NCBI GenBank assembly: GCA_937942875.1
Contig: CALEBT010000057.1
Location: 1-42,282, forward strand
Reading direction: 5' to 3'
DNA length: 42,282 nt
From: an uncultured Ignavibacterium sp.
GTDB taxonomy: Bacteria; Bacteroidota; Ignavibacteria; Ignavibacteriales; Ignavibacteriaceae
Shown here: positions 1 to 9,213 of the stretch, piece after piece
How positions within the stretch are numbered: the first letter of the stretch is position 1
Layout: every line of letters starts with the position of its first letter
Program-made: the position numbers and the translations under genes
The notes under the pieces: model-generated
Seen by the model: only the letters and a program-made list of their open reading frames with translations
Database searches by the model: none
What the model was told of the DNA's origin: nothing

Positions 1-175
1 CGAAGCAATTTTCGCTTCATATCTTGGAATGGAAACAGCAGTAATTTCATGCATAACAAATTTTGCTGCCGGGATTTCAGAGAAAAAACTTTCTCACGCA
101 GATGTTACAGAAACAGCAGATAGAGTTAAAGAAAAATTTTCAGACTTACTTTTATCCGTAATAAAAAGGCTCTGA
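1..175 (+). CDS. Purine-nucleoside phosphorylase, C-terminal fragment (5' end outside window)
   Basis: The open frame enters at base 2 and runs 57 codons to TGA at 173-175. The translated end reads like the C-terminus of trimeric inosine/guanosine-type purine-nucleoside phosphorylases: a GMETAVISCITNFAAG segment matches the family's conserved 'G(M/L)..-ISxITNxAAG' stretch, followed by a 'LSHADVTETADRVKEKF' helix (family: 'LsHeEVletg..'). The family cleaves purine nucleosides with phosphate to give free base and ribose-1-phosphate, for purine salvage in the cytoplasm. Only about a fifth of the protein is visible, so the active-site residues upstream cannot be checked. It is followed by non-coding DNA and converges on the minus-strand tRNA gene. 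Confidence 0.85.
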   Translation, partial: EAIFASYLGMETAVISCITNFAAGISEKKLSHADVTETADRVKEKFSDLLLSVIKRL

Positions 176-811
176 ATCTGATATGTTTTAAGTAATTTTC
201 AGGATATACAAGGGAGACATAAATAATTTTTTCTTTTCTTGTATTGAAGAGAAAATAAACATTAACACAAAAGAAATAATCAATAGTGAATAAGTTATTA
301 CTTTACAATAAATGATTACAGATTATTTTATAAATTCAATCCTTCTTTTAATCATCGTTTCTTCTAAACTAAAATTTTGTAGCTTAAAATGTTATGGTTT
401 TGGCAACTTTTAAATTTCTTTAATAAAGTTATTTAGTCAACCCATAAAAACCCAAATTTCTTTTTTGGGTTAAGTAATTTGACTGAGATAAGTGATAAAT
501 GGTGGAATTAAATAACGATAAAAAAAGAGCTAAAAAAAATGATGACCATTTTCTCATCATCCTCTTAAAGTTAAAAACTGCTGCTGATAACATTACATTT
601 ATTGAATCACCGGTTATTCTTTTATAAAAGTTTGTTTTATTTTAATGACTTATATGCTTCTTAAGGGCTGATAACTTATGTGGAAGTAATCGAAAGACAG
701 AAATCTCCCTTTTTTTAGCTCAGCAGGAAAATATTTTGGTAAAATTGAAGCAAATAGATTATTGATTGTGAAGCTAATAAAAATGTTTTCTAAGATTAGT
801 AAGGTTTTTTG
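176..811. other. Gene-poor spacer of about 630 bp
   Basis: This interval separates the purine-nucleoside phosphorylase stop from the tRNA-Phe 3' end. No convincing coding sequence is present; open frames are short and of biased composition. It holds a terminator-like hairpin on the minus strand (531-560) and a second 8-bp stem at 449-456/464-471 in an A/T-rich context. A very loose ATACAAG...CTTGTAT pairing at 206-244 could end the plus-strand gene. Its phrase around 485-500 resembles the 'gtgataaatg' wording of the spacer at 31823-32086. Confidence 0.6.
531..560 (-). terminator. Possible intrinsic terminator for the minus-strand transcript
   Basis: Read on the minus strand, ATGATGA (560-554), an 8-nt loop and TCATCAT (545-539) form a perfect 7-bp stem that is followed directly by a run of seven T residues. 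The stem is A/T-rich and therefore weak. It lies about 250 bp beyond the tRNA-Phe 3' end and is the first hairpin plus T-run downstream of it on that strand. Confidence 0.4.
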
Positions 812-884
812 TGGGCAGGGACGGAATCGAACCGCCGACACAAGGATTTTCAGTCCTTTGCTCTACCGACTGAGCTACCTGCCC
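812..884 (-). tRNA. tRNA-Phe (anticodon GAA)
   Basis: The reverse complement folds as a standard 73-nt cloverleaf. The acceptor stem GGGCAGG/CCTGCCC is followed by discriminator A. The D-arm is GCTC...GAGC, the anticodon stem AAGGA/TCCTT encloses loop CTGAAAA (anticodon GAA), there is a 5-nt variable region, and the T-arm is GGCGG-TTCGATT-CCGTC. No 3' CCA is encoded (CAA follows the discriminator), so the CCA must be added by nucleotidyltransferase. The gene lies 51 bp downstream of the glmS stop on the same strand and could be read through from glmS or have its own start in that gap. Confidence 0.97.
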
Positions 885-935
885 TTTCGAAAAATGGTGA
901 GCAAAAATAAATATTTTTCATCTTATCACAAAAAA

Positions 936-2768
936 TCACTCAACTGTTACACTTTTCGCTAAATTTCTTGGCTGGTCAACATTCAATCCTTTCTTTACTG
1001 CTATGTGATAGGCTAATAACTGTAAGGGTATAACCGTTAATATAGGTTTTAACATAGCAATTGTATTTGGTATATGTATTACGTGCTCAACTAAATCCTG
1101 AATTTCATTATCTCCTTCGCTCGCAATTGCAATTATTCTACCTCCACGTGCTTTAACTTCCTGAATGTTACTAATAATTTTATCGTAGGTAGCATCTTTT
1201 GGTGCAATGAAAACTACCGGCATATTTTCATCAATTAGTGCAATTGGACCGTGTTTCATTTCTGCAGCAGGATAACCTTCAGCGTGAATGTAAGAAATTT
1301 CTTTAAGCTTTAGTGCACCTTCCAAAGCTACCGGGAAATTATAACCTCTTCCCAAATACAAAAAGTTTTTTGCATCTTTAAATTCTTCGGCAATTACTTC
1401 AATTTTATTATTAAGTTTCAGAATATCTTCTACCTGCTGGGGAATTTTTGAAATTGCTTTTGCAATCTCTCTTCCGTTTTCAATGCTCAGATTTTTTCTT
1501 CGTGCAATTAAAAGTGTAATAAGTGCAAATACAATTAATTGAGAGGTAAAAGCTTTTGTTGAAGCAACGCCAATTTCTGGTCCGGCGTGAATATATACAC
1601 CTGAATCACTTTCACGAGCGATTGAACTTCCGACAACGTTGCAAACTCCAAGAGCAATACCACCTCTGAGTTTCGTTTCTCTTAGTGCAGCGAGTGTATC
1701 AGCAGTCTCTCCACTTTGTGAAATAAAAAAGACAGCGTCTTTTTTGTTGATAATTGGATTTCTGTATCTGAATTCAGAGGCATACTCAACTTCGGTTGGA
1801 ACTCGTATAAATTGTTCAAACATATATTCTGCAACTAATCCAGCGTGCCAGCTCGTACCACACGCAGTAATAAGAAATCTATCAACATCCAATAAATCCT
1901 CAATAATATTTTCGAGACCACCAAGTTTTGCTGTTCCTTCTTCTATTAAAACACGACCCCTTATGGAATTACGCAAGGATTCCGGCTGCTCCATTATTTC
2001 TTTCAGCATAAAATGTGGGTAACCGCCTTTATCAATTTCATCCAAAGTCATCGATATTTCCTCGACCGCTTTTATTACCTCTTCGTTGCTGATAGTCTTA
2101 ACATTGTAATCGTTTTTGGTAAGCAAAACAGTTTCTCCGTCTTCGAGATAAATTATATTCTTTGTATAAGCAAGAACCGCAGAAACATCTGAAGCGATAA
2201 AATTTTCATTTTCGCCCAAACCAATTATTAACGGCGACCCCTTTCTTGCAGCTACAATTCTGTCAGGCTCTTTTGTGTAAATCACAGCAAGTCCGTAAGT
2301 ACCGTCCACTTCTTGTAAAGCAAATTGTGTGGCTTTAAAAATGTCATAACCTTTTTTAAGAAAAGAATCTATCAAATGGGCTAAAACTTCTGTATCAGTT
2401 TCACTTTGAAATTTATATCCATTTTGCATTAAAGCTTTTTTGATAGTCTTATAATTTTCAATAATTCCATTGTGAATAAGAAATAAAGTTCCTTCTTCGT
2501 TTTGATGAGGATGAGCATTTATTTCATTTGGAATTCCGTGAGTAGCCCAGCGTGTGTGTCCGAGTCCTATATTAGCATTTAAGTTCAGCTCATTAAGTTT
2601 GTTTTGTAAGTCCGAAACTTTACCCTTATTCTTGACAATAACTGATTTACCTTCATCTATAATTCCAATACCTGCAGAATCATAGCCACGATACTCTAAT
2701 CTTTTCAATCCTTCAATCAATAATGGGACACAATTTTTATTTCCAATATAACCGACTATTCCACACAT
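936..2768 (-). CDS. glmS: Glutamine--fructose-6-phosphate aminotransferase (isomerising)
   Basis: Converts fructose-6-phosphate plus glutamine to glucosamine-6-phosphate, the entry step to UDP-GlcNAc for peptidoglycan, LPS and amino-sugar glycans. The 610-residue length is standard. Cys2 after the initiator Met (MCGIVGYIG) is the N-terminal nucleophile of the class II glutaminase domain. The 'LGHTRWATHG' and 'AHPHQNEEG' segments of that domain are intact. Two SIS sugar-isomerase domains follow (TACGTSWHAG, SQSGETADT, LGRGYNFPVALEGALKLKE), and the protein ends in the family-typical NLAKSVTVE. It starts 7 bp after the stop of the large C25 peptidase gene, so it is probably cotranscribed. I see no glmS ribozyme, and the 7-bp gap leaves no room for one. 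Confidence 0.98.
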   Translation of the reverse strand: MCGIVGYIGNKNCVPLLIEGLKRLEYRGYDSAGIGIIDEGKSVIVKNKGKVSDLQNKLNELNLNANIGLGHTRWATHGIPNEINAHPHQNEEGTLFLIHNGIIENYKTIKKALMQNGYKFQSETDTEVLAHLIDSFLKKGYDIFKATQFALQEVDGTYGLAVIYTKEPDRIVAARKGSPLIIGLGENENFIASDVSAVLAYTKNIIYLEDGETVLLTKNDYNVKTISNEEVIKAVEEISMTLDEIDKGGYPHFMLKEIMEQPESLRNSIRGRVLIEEGTAKLGGLENIIEDLLDVDRFLITACGTSWHAGLVAEYMFEQFIRVPTEVEYASEFRYRNPIINKKDAVFFISQSGETADTLAALRETKLRGGIALGVCNVVGSSIARESDSGVYIHAGPEIGVASTKAFTSQLIVFALITLLIARRKNLSIENGREIAKAISKIPQQVEDILKLNNKIEVIAEEFKDAKNFLYLGRGYNFPVALEGALKLKEISYIHAEGYPAAEMKHGPIALIDENMPVVFIAPKDATYDKIISNIQEVKARGGRIIAIASEGDNEIQDLVEHVIHIPNTIAMLKPILTVIPLQLLAYHIAVKKGLNVDQPRNLAKSVTVE

Positions 2769-2775
2769 AATTATC

Positions 2776-5700
2776 CTATTTTAGTTTTGAAAATTTTTGA
2801 ATTAAAGTTTTGGTTTTGTCATTGAATTTTGTAATCACCTTGTAAAGATAAACACCATTTGCAATTTCATCTCCATCTTCATCTCTTCCATTCCAGGGTA
2901 TTTTATTAAATCCAATATTAAGTGAAGAGGAAGGAACATTTATTTCACGAATTAGTCTACCAGCAATTGTGAAAATTTTTATCCTGAGCTCATCAGGGGG
3001 AGAAATACCAGTAATTTCAAAGGTAAAATATGTATCATCTTTGAATGGATTTGGATAATTATATACATTCTTCATATCTGATTCTTTGCTAACATTAAAT
3101 ACAACTCTGTAAGAAACGGTATCGAAATAATTGTTCGAAGCGTCTTTTGCCAATACTTCCAGAATGTGTTTACCATCTTTCAATTTTGGAGTCCATTTTA
3201 CCACAGCTTTCGAATTTGGATATGGTGTATAACTAAAAGAAATATCAGGGTTTGAAAATCTGATCGGAATATTGTTATGAATAATAGTGAAATTTGTTGT
3301 ATCAAGCGGAAGTGGACTATTATCTTCTAAAGTAATCAATATTTCAGGTTCTGCAGAAATAAGATCACCATTTAGGATTTCTTTTCCATCAAAAGTAATT
3401 CTAAAGTTTGGAGACAATGAATCTCTGGAAACATAAAAGGAATTCTCTGTAACATTATTAAAAGTAAAAAATTCTTTAGCAGGAGAGTTTACTAAAACTT
3501 TGAAATCTATATCAGAAACCGGAGCTGTGTAAAGCAAAGTGTCAGTTGAAATTATTTTAGAAAAGTTTACTACACTGTCACTTTTAATGTTTAAATAATT
3601 TGAGAAAATCGGGACATCTGAGTTATTAACATAAAAATCAAATCTTACTGAATCCGCATCTGACAATCCAATGTTATTAACTTTAAGATTCAGTTTATTA
3701 TCAAACCCCTGCAATAAAGTATCTTTATCGAAAGTCAGACTATTTGGAGCAAGATGAATATCGGGGTAAAGAACGTAATTAACTTTCAAATCTCTAAACT
3801 TCAAAGGCTCTGAGCTTTGATTAGATGTATCGACAAATGAAATATACATTTTTATAAATTCGTACTTCGGATCAAGACCCGATAAATTATAATTCTGAGT
3901 TATATTTACTCCAATAGTATCCCAGCTTTGTGAATTTGGAGTTCTAGCGAATAAAAATGTTGAATAATTACCCTGAGAATTATTATTATCAACTGTGTAT
4001 TTCAAATCAATAAATTTTCTCGCAGGACCTATTTCAGGGGATTCAATCGAACCATTTGCTTCAACGTAAGTACCTTTGAAAACATAAAAACCAGATTGAT
4101 ATAAAAACTGAGGCGGCTTATAAGTACTTACGTAAACAAGATTATTTATTCTATCGAAGGCTATGGAGTAAAGTATATTTGGTTTATTCAGAGGTAGCCA
4201 CTCACCTTCATAAAATCCATCAACCCGATATTTTCTCATATAATGGTTTTCAAAACTCTCAATAGTAATTACATATCCTTCACTGACAAAAAAGTTAGAA
4301 AAACCTTTTTGGGATTTTCCAAGAAATTCTACATCATCTCCAACCTTAACCCAATTATTCAGAGGATCAAATTTCCTTAAAACATATTTTTCTCTTCTAC
4401 CCGGATATCCTGCGGTTAAATTGTAGATATATCTTCCATCACTAGTTACATAATGACCGAAGTTATCCAATAATCCATCAATGCTCGATAGAAGTTCTCC
4501 ACCTAACATTACTCTAAAAGTATCTGCAGTATTCGGATTAATTCTCAATAATGAAGTACTATCTCCGGTTGCAACATACAAAAATCCATCAGAATGATAG
4601 AACATCTGATTCTTGATTGTTATTTCAAGATTTCCAATCGTTCCATAAATAAGTCCTTTTGTAGTACCATTAAAACCAGTGCCCATCTTGTAGATCTTAC
4701 TCTTTCTATTAAAATTATGTGTTATTATGTTTCCAAAATAGATGTAAGTACCATCAGAAGCAGAAGCAGTGAAGTACGTTGAATCAGCCATAAGTGGAAC
4801 CAAAATACTATCAACCAATCGTGAATCTGTTGGGTATGGTGGGTTTAATCTGGTATTGAGGACTAAACTTTTTAACGAATCTGAATAAAGAATATTTGAA
4901 AGTTGGAAATCCAGAAGTTGTTTTTGATGAGCATAAAAGCCTGAACCAGATTCATTTACAATCGCGAAAGTCTTTAATTCACTGTAATTAGTATCCGATC
5001 CGGAAAATATAAAAGCTCTCCAATAATAAATTCCATTGGATAGCTGAGGAGACCGCCAACTAATTACTCCTTCAACCGGGGATAAAACAGGAGAAGAAAT
5101 TTTCATCGTGGAGGTCAAAGACTTTGATGTATCAATCACTATCTGATATCTGAAGTTTTGTTGAATATATGTTCCTACATCTACAAATCTGAAATCAACA
5201 AACTGGGAGTTTGAAAAGAAGTTATCGTTTGGTTTTATGATATTGGGTTTACTGATATTGAAAACCGGAAAGCTTGCTGAAGCTATATTATCTGAAACGT
5301 CCAATTCCATCAAAGTATCTACTTGATTAACAACTGCGATCAGATTAACAAGACCATCTTCTTTTGTAATCCAAACAAATTCCGTAGAGTCAACTGAATT
5401 AAAACTTGCAAGTTTCTGTATCCCAATAAGATTGGTATCGGATATAAAATGTTTATATAATTGAATAGATACAGAATCATTTTTAAAAGCAGTTCCCATA
5501 TTTCTGACAAAAACCTTAACTTTTACAGTGTCATCTTTAAGAGGATTTCGTGGGGAAATGCTGATATCAGAATTCCTGACGACAAAATCCGGATATTCTG
5601 GTAATGCAAGGCGCTGTGCAGGGTCTCCTAATAAAGTTAAAACCTGAGTCATAGTACCATAAGCAGGATTAGCTTTAGCAATTAAAATAGCATCACCTAT

Positions 5701-8502
5701 TGTGAATCGTCTGTTATTAAATATTTCTCTGAATAATTCCTGATTAAAAAATTTAGCAGTAGGCCATAAAGTTACTCCGGCACTACCGAAGGTTGCAACA
5801 CTCCCTTTATTCTGAACAGAATTAAATATTTCACCAAAAACTTTTTGATTGTCGAAGTGTGAAGTATAACAAGTAACACTGATGACAAATGGCAATCTGT
5901 TCTGATTATTAAGAGCATAAATATCGTCATCGGTGAAAACAAAATCCCACTGATAACCGCCGCCGTGACCGTAATAGCTGACAATAACATTTCCTTTATT
6001 TATTGATTGCCTAATTTCAGGACCGCTGCCAGCAAAAGGGATATATTCAGGCTTATTCGGATACCGAAAAACTTTTGATGTAATTGCACCGAATGGGTTT
6101 GTATAATTTTCTTCTAAAAAGATATTACTATCATTAAACTTAAAAGAATTTTCATCATTTGCATCGAGGCCACCAGAAAATAATCCTATGGTTTTCTTCC
6201 ACTCTTTAGAATTATCGGCCGGATATGTGATTATCTTTGTCATCAGAACATTTGCTTCCGCTTCATCCTCGCAGGAAATTCTTCCTAAAGCAACATCAGG
6301 AATAAAATCATTACCAATAACGCAGGCAAACAAATTATCACTTGCAAGTTGTCCATATAGTGAAGCGTGAAAAGGCATAGAAGGCATATAACTGACTTTA
6401 CTATTTTCCAGAATTCCGCGATAATCTCGGCTCATATCTCCAACCAAAGTAACATAGGAAATTGTTGGCTCTGTCCAATAGTCAAAAACATATTTAATAA
6501 AATCTCTGATTGCTTTTGGTTCCCTCAGACCAAAATTAAACTCGTCATAAATATCTTGCACATCAACCAGCATAACTCTGGGATTATCAAAACCGTGAAG
6601 GTTTTGTGACCTGAAATTAGCCAACTGTTGAGATTGATTCTTAAATCTTTTATGAGTTATTATTATATAGTCAGCTCCGTTGCCAAAATTTCTTAGATCA
6701 CTCGGAGTATCTTTTATGATAGAATCTGGGACAAGGAAGTAATCCGGATAAACACAAAAATATTCTGTAGGAGTTGTAACAGTATCCGTAAACCAAACAC
6801 TTTTGTCAGCATCATTCAAAATATCAGGATTCGTTATCATTTTTCCGTTTTGAGGTATATAAATTTTCATTTGTGGATACGGATATTCATATAGATAGTA
6901 ATTATTTATCCCGTATCTGTTAGGTGGATTTTTAAATTCAAAATATGGTCCTCTGACTTTATGCAATCTCCAATATTCGAGCTCAAACCAATTGACTCTG
7001 ATTATATCTGTATTAAAATTACAGTTTGTTGAATCAACTCCAATAATAATATAATTGCTATCGGGTGAACAATAAATACTATCTCCATAAATTCCCCAAA
7101 AAAAATCGCGCTCAAGTATTGCAGAGTTCTGACCTGCCCAGGTAATTGATTCACCGATCTTTTTAAAGTTCCATTTTATCCAAGCATTGTGAGCAGTTGG
7201 ACAAGTGGAAGCAGTAACTCCGTGCATACTTACTCTGATTCTCGCCTGAGCGATATTTGGATCACGATAAAATGCAATACTATCCTTCAGCCAAAAATTA
7301 AAGAAAGAAATTGGTACCATATTTCGTAAATCAACTGTTGACCAATTCCAGTAGTCTCTTTGATCATTATTTGCATACCCGAAATTGTCGTACATCTTAT
7401 CTTCTTCCCAATGAAGTTTTGTTACAGAGGAAATGATTGGGAAATAAGTATTCTCCGGTTGCCCATTTTTCAGTTGATATTGATATACTGAATCAGCTTG
7501 ATAAGAGAACCAGTAAATATTCGAGAGATTATATATATTGAGACCTGAAAAAGGAGTTGGTTTTACCCGATCTCCCACAAATTGGAAATAATCGCCTGAG
7601 TTAAAAAAGCCATCCTGATTTTTATCAACAATGTCTAAAGGAAGTTTTTCTCCGTTATTATACAGTTCAAGCTTTCCGTCTCTTAATTGTCCATTTGGGT
7701 TAATTCCAAGTTGAACTAATTGATCAAATGTTATTCTGTAAACTCCACGTTTATTTAAATAAATTTTATACCAATCCTTATCAGGATCGTACCAGTAATT
7801 ACTGGTTGGAAAGTCTGTATTCTCAACAACTTTGCCGGTAAAATTTATTGCTACTTCACTATTTACAAGATTTGAAAGAACAAATTCATTTGTCAATTTG
7901 TCATCGCTTTTGACCAATATATTTGCAACAAATCTATCATCTTTTACATAGTCAATTCTGAATTTAATTGTTCTATTAAATAATAATTTTCTTTCAACGG
8001 GATTAAACTGCAATGGAGAAATCATAATTGACGAGAATTTTGAGTACCTAAATACAGATGGCTCAGTATGCTCAACAATTTGATATGGGAAGTATTCATT
8101 TCTACTATAAATATCAAAGTCATAGTTAAGATTATCAATAGGTTGGCCTAAAGAATCTGGGGTTGGTAGAACAAATTTATTATAAAACATCTCTGACTGA
8201 GTTTCTAAAATTTGAACTCTTATCGAAGAATTAAATGGAATTCCAAATTGGATTATTCTATTTGGTAAAAAAGGCTCACCGGGTTTTTTAAGAGAGATAT
8301 CATTATCAACAACAAAAAGATAAGAATTTCCATTAATTATTGAATCAATAAATAAAAAACTATTTGAGAAATCGCATTCAATTATGGAATAATTAAGATT
8401 TGATTCTATGACCTTTAAATATGGTTTATCAAGTTTTTGAGAGAAAAGATTGAAACTTAATAAAATAATAATAAGCAATAGAAATGAATTTTTATTTTTC
8501 AT
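2776..8502 (-). CDS. Giant secreted gingipain-family (C25) peptidase with type IX sorting tail; PorU-like N-terminal half
   Basis: A 1908-residue protein with an N-terminal signal peptide (about residues 1-21, ending SFNLFSQ). Residues ~240-310 ('YKIYLNKRGVYRITFDQL', then 'DKNQDGFFNSGDYFQFVGD') match the pre-catalytic region of PorU-like proteins. The C25 domain follows at roughly 610-970, with catalytic His846 in VSYYGHGGG and Cys878 in ISVTCYTS. The 32-residue spacing is close to that of gingipains. Next come a CARDB-like Ig domain (~972-1065), a FlgD/Ig-like section, a repeat-rich region with propeller-like YVSTY and YVATG strands (~1200-1480), further Ig-like domains, and a C-terminal sorting domain from N1815 (NYPNPF...GVYLYKV). 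In P. gingivalis PorU is the T9SS sortase of about 1150 residues; this protein is much longer and could be a cargo protease or a PorU variant. I cannot tell which. It is upstream of glmS and 124 bp downstream of the polysaccharide locus. Confidence 0.85.
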   Translation of the reverse strand: MKNKNSFLLLIIILLSFNLFSQKLDKPYLKVIESNLNYSIIECDFSNSFLFIDSIINGNSYLFVVDNDISLKKPGEPFLPNRIIQFGIPFNSSIRVQILETQSEMFYNKFVLPTPDSLGQPIDNLNYDFDIYSRNEYFPYQIVEHTEPSVFRYSKFSSIMISPLQFNPVERKLLFNRTIKFRIDYVKDDRFVANILVKSDDKLTNEFVLSNLVNSEVAINFTGKVVENTDFPTSNYWYDPDKDWYKIYLNKRGVYRITFDQLVQLGINPNGQLRDGKLELYNNGEKLPLDIVDKNQDGFFNSGDYFQFVGDRVKPTPFSGLNIYNLSNIYWFSYQADSVYQYQLKNGQPENTYFPIISSVTKLHWEEDKMYDNFGYANNDQRDYWNWSTVDLRNMVPISFFNFWLKDSIAFYRDPNIAQARIRVSMHGVTASTCPTAHNAWIKWNFKKIGESITWAGQNSAILERDFFWGIYGDSIYCSPDSNYIIIGVDSTNCNFNTDIIRVNWFELEYWRLHKVRGPYFEFKNPPNRYGINNYYLYEYPYPQMKIYIPQNGKMITNPDILNDADKSVWFTDTVTTPTEYFCVYPDYFLVPDSIIKDTPSDLRNFGNGADYIIITHKRFKNQSQQLANFRSQNLHGFDNPRVMLVDVQDIYDEFNFGLREPKAIRDFIKYVFDYWTEPTISYVTLVGDMSRDYRGILENSKVSYMPSMPFHASLYGQLASDNLFACVIGNDFIPDVALGRISCEDEAEANVLMTKIITYPADNSKEWKKTIGLFSGGLDANDENSFKFNDSNIFLEENYTNPFGAITSKVFRYPNKPEYIPFAGSGPEIRQSINKGNVIVSYYGHGGGYQWDFVFTDDDIYALNNQNRLPFVISVTCYTSHFDNQKVFGEIFNSVQNKGSVATFGSAGVTLWPTAKFFNQELFREIFNNRRFTIGDAILIAKANPAYGTMTQVLTLLGDPAQRLALPEYPDFVVRNSDISISPRNPLKDDTVKVKVFVRNMGTAFKNDSVSIQLYKHFISDTNLIGIQKLASFNSVDSTEFVWITKEDGLVNLIAVVNQVDTLMELDVSDNIASASFPVFNISKPNIIKPNDNFFSNSQFVDFRFVDVGTYIQQNFRYQIVIDTSKSLTSTMKISSPVLSPVEGVISWRSPQLSNGIYYWRAFIFSGSDTNYSELKTFAIVNESGSGFYAHQKQLLDFQLSNILYSDSLKSLVLNTRLNPPYPTDSRLVDSILVPLMADSTYFTASASDGTYIYFGNIITHNFNRKSKIYKMGTGFNGTTKGLIYGTIGNLEITIKNQMFYHSDGFLYVATGDSTSLLRINPNTADTFRVMLGGELLSSIDGLLDNFGHYVTSDGRYIYNLTAGYPGRREKYVLRKFDPLNNWVKVGDDVEFLGKSQKGFSNFFVSEGYVITIESFENHYMRKYRVDGFYEGEWLPLNKPNILYSIAFDRINNLVYVSTYKPPQFLYQSGFYVFKGTYVEANGSIESPEIGPARKFIDLKYTVDNNNSQGNYSTFLFARTPNSQSWDTIGVNITQNYNLSGLDPKYEFIKMYISFVDTSNQSSEPLKFRDLKVNYVLYPDIHLAPNSLTFDKDTLLQGFDNKLNLKVNNIGLSDADSVRFDFYVNNSDVPIFSNYLNIKSDSVVNFSKIISTDTLLYTAPVSDIDFKVLVNSPAKEFFTFNNVTENSFYVSRDSLSPNFRITFDGKEILNGDLISAEPEILITLEDNSPLPLDTTNFTIIHNNIPIRFSNPDISFSYTPYPNSKAVVKWTPKLKDGKHILEVLAKDASNNYFDTVSYRVVFNVSKESDMKNVYNYPNPFKDDTYFTFEITGISPPDELRIKIFTIAGRLIREINVPSSSLNIGFNKIPWNGRDEDGDEIANGVYLYKVITKFNDKTKTLIQKFSKLK

Positions 8503-8626
8503 TTTATTCCAAAATTTGTTTTTCTTTAAGGCAATGTAGATTTAATAATTAGTTGTAGAAAGGTCAAAAAAAATAGACATAAATATTACACAGCATTGAT
8601 TATTACTAAATCAAGCAATGGATATA

Positions 8627-9202
8627 TCAAATATTTCCCTCATTCGAAATCACTACTTTGATTGTTTTTAATATTATTTTCAGATCATCAAAAAAATTTT
8701 CTTTACTATAATAATTTATCTCCATTTCAGTTCTTTCATCGGGCGACAGCCTTTGTCTACCATTTACCTGAGAAATTCCGGTAATGCCAGGTTTGAAATC
8801 AAAAACTTTTCTTTGATAATCATTATAAGTTGCAGTAATGCTGGTCATTTCAGGACGTGGACCAATAATACTCATATCACCTAATAAGACGTTAAAAAAT
8901 TGTGGTACCTCGTCAAAACTAGATCTTCTCAAAATCTTTCCGACTCTTGTAATTCTGGGGTCATTTTCCTGAGTTAATACAGGTCCGTAAGCGAGAGCAT
9001 TATCTATCATCCCTCTAAACTTAATCATTCTGAAAGGTTTTCCACCTAAACCAGTTCTTTCGTGAATAAAAAATACAGGTCCCTTTGAATCAAGTTTAAT
9101 TGCAATAACAGCAATCAAAATCAATGGTAAAGAGAATAAAAGAATTAAGATACTTATGATAATGTCAGTAAATCGTTTGAGAAAACTACCTTGTTTGCCC
9201 AT
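8627..9202 (-). CDS. PglC-like phosphoglycosyl transferase (initiating sugar transferase)
   Basis: Transfers a sugar-1-phosphate from UDP-sugar to undecaprenyl phosphate at the inner membrane, starting glycan assembly. At 191 residues it is the small monotopic form, lacking the extra N-terminal membrane helices of WbaP/WcaJ. Visible features are one hydrophobic re-entrant helix (~10-36), a basic KRFTD segment before it, 'GPVFFIHERTGLGGKPFRMIKF' (residues ~41-62), the catalytic Asp97-Glu98 pair in SSFDEVPQ, 'DMSIIGPRPE' and 'KPGITGISQVNGR'. The usual KFRTM is KFRGM here. The aminotransferase gene lies 11 bp upstream, which resembles PglC/PglE-type partnerships and suggests an amino-deoxy sugar may be the first residue. 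That is inference. Confidence 0.93.
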   Translation of the reverse strand: MGKQGSFLKRFTDIIISILILLFSLPLILIAVIAIKLDSKGPVFFIHERTGLGGKPFRMIKFRGMIDNALAYGPVLTQENDPRITRVGKILRRSSFDEVPQFFNVLLGDMSIIGPRPEMTSITATYNDYQRKVFDFKPGITGISQVNGRQRLSPDERTEMEINYYSKENFFDDLKIILKTIKVVISNEGNI

Positions 9203-9213
9203 TTAAGGAATGA

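Noticed and set aside
499-627. 42-codon ATG frame in the spacer near the window start
   Set aside because: Biased, low-complexity composition, no ribosome site, and it contains the terminator-like hairpin; no family resemblance.
762-962. 66-codon plus-strand frame across the tRNA gene
   Set aside because: It reads through the antisense of tRNA-Phe and the end of glmS; a shadow frame.
2769-2775. glmS ribozyme or leader ahead of glmS
   Set aside because: Only 7 bp separate the C25 peptidase stop from the glmS start, leaving no room for a leader.
8562-8567. TTGACC on the minus strand as a -35 box before the C25 peptidase
   Set aside because: No -10 hexamer at a suitable distance; the match may be chance in A/T-rich sequence.
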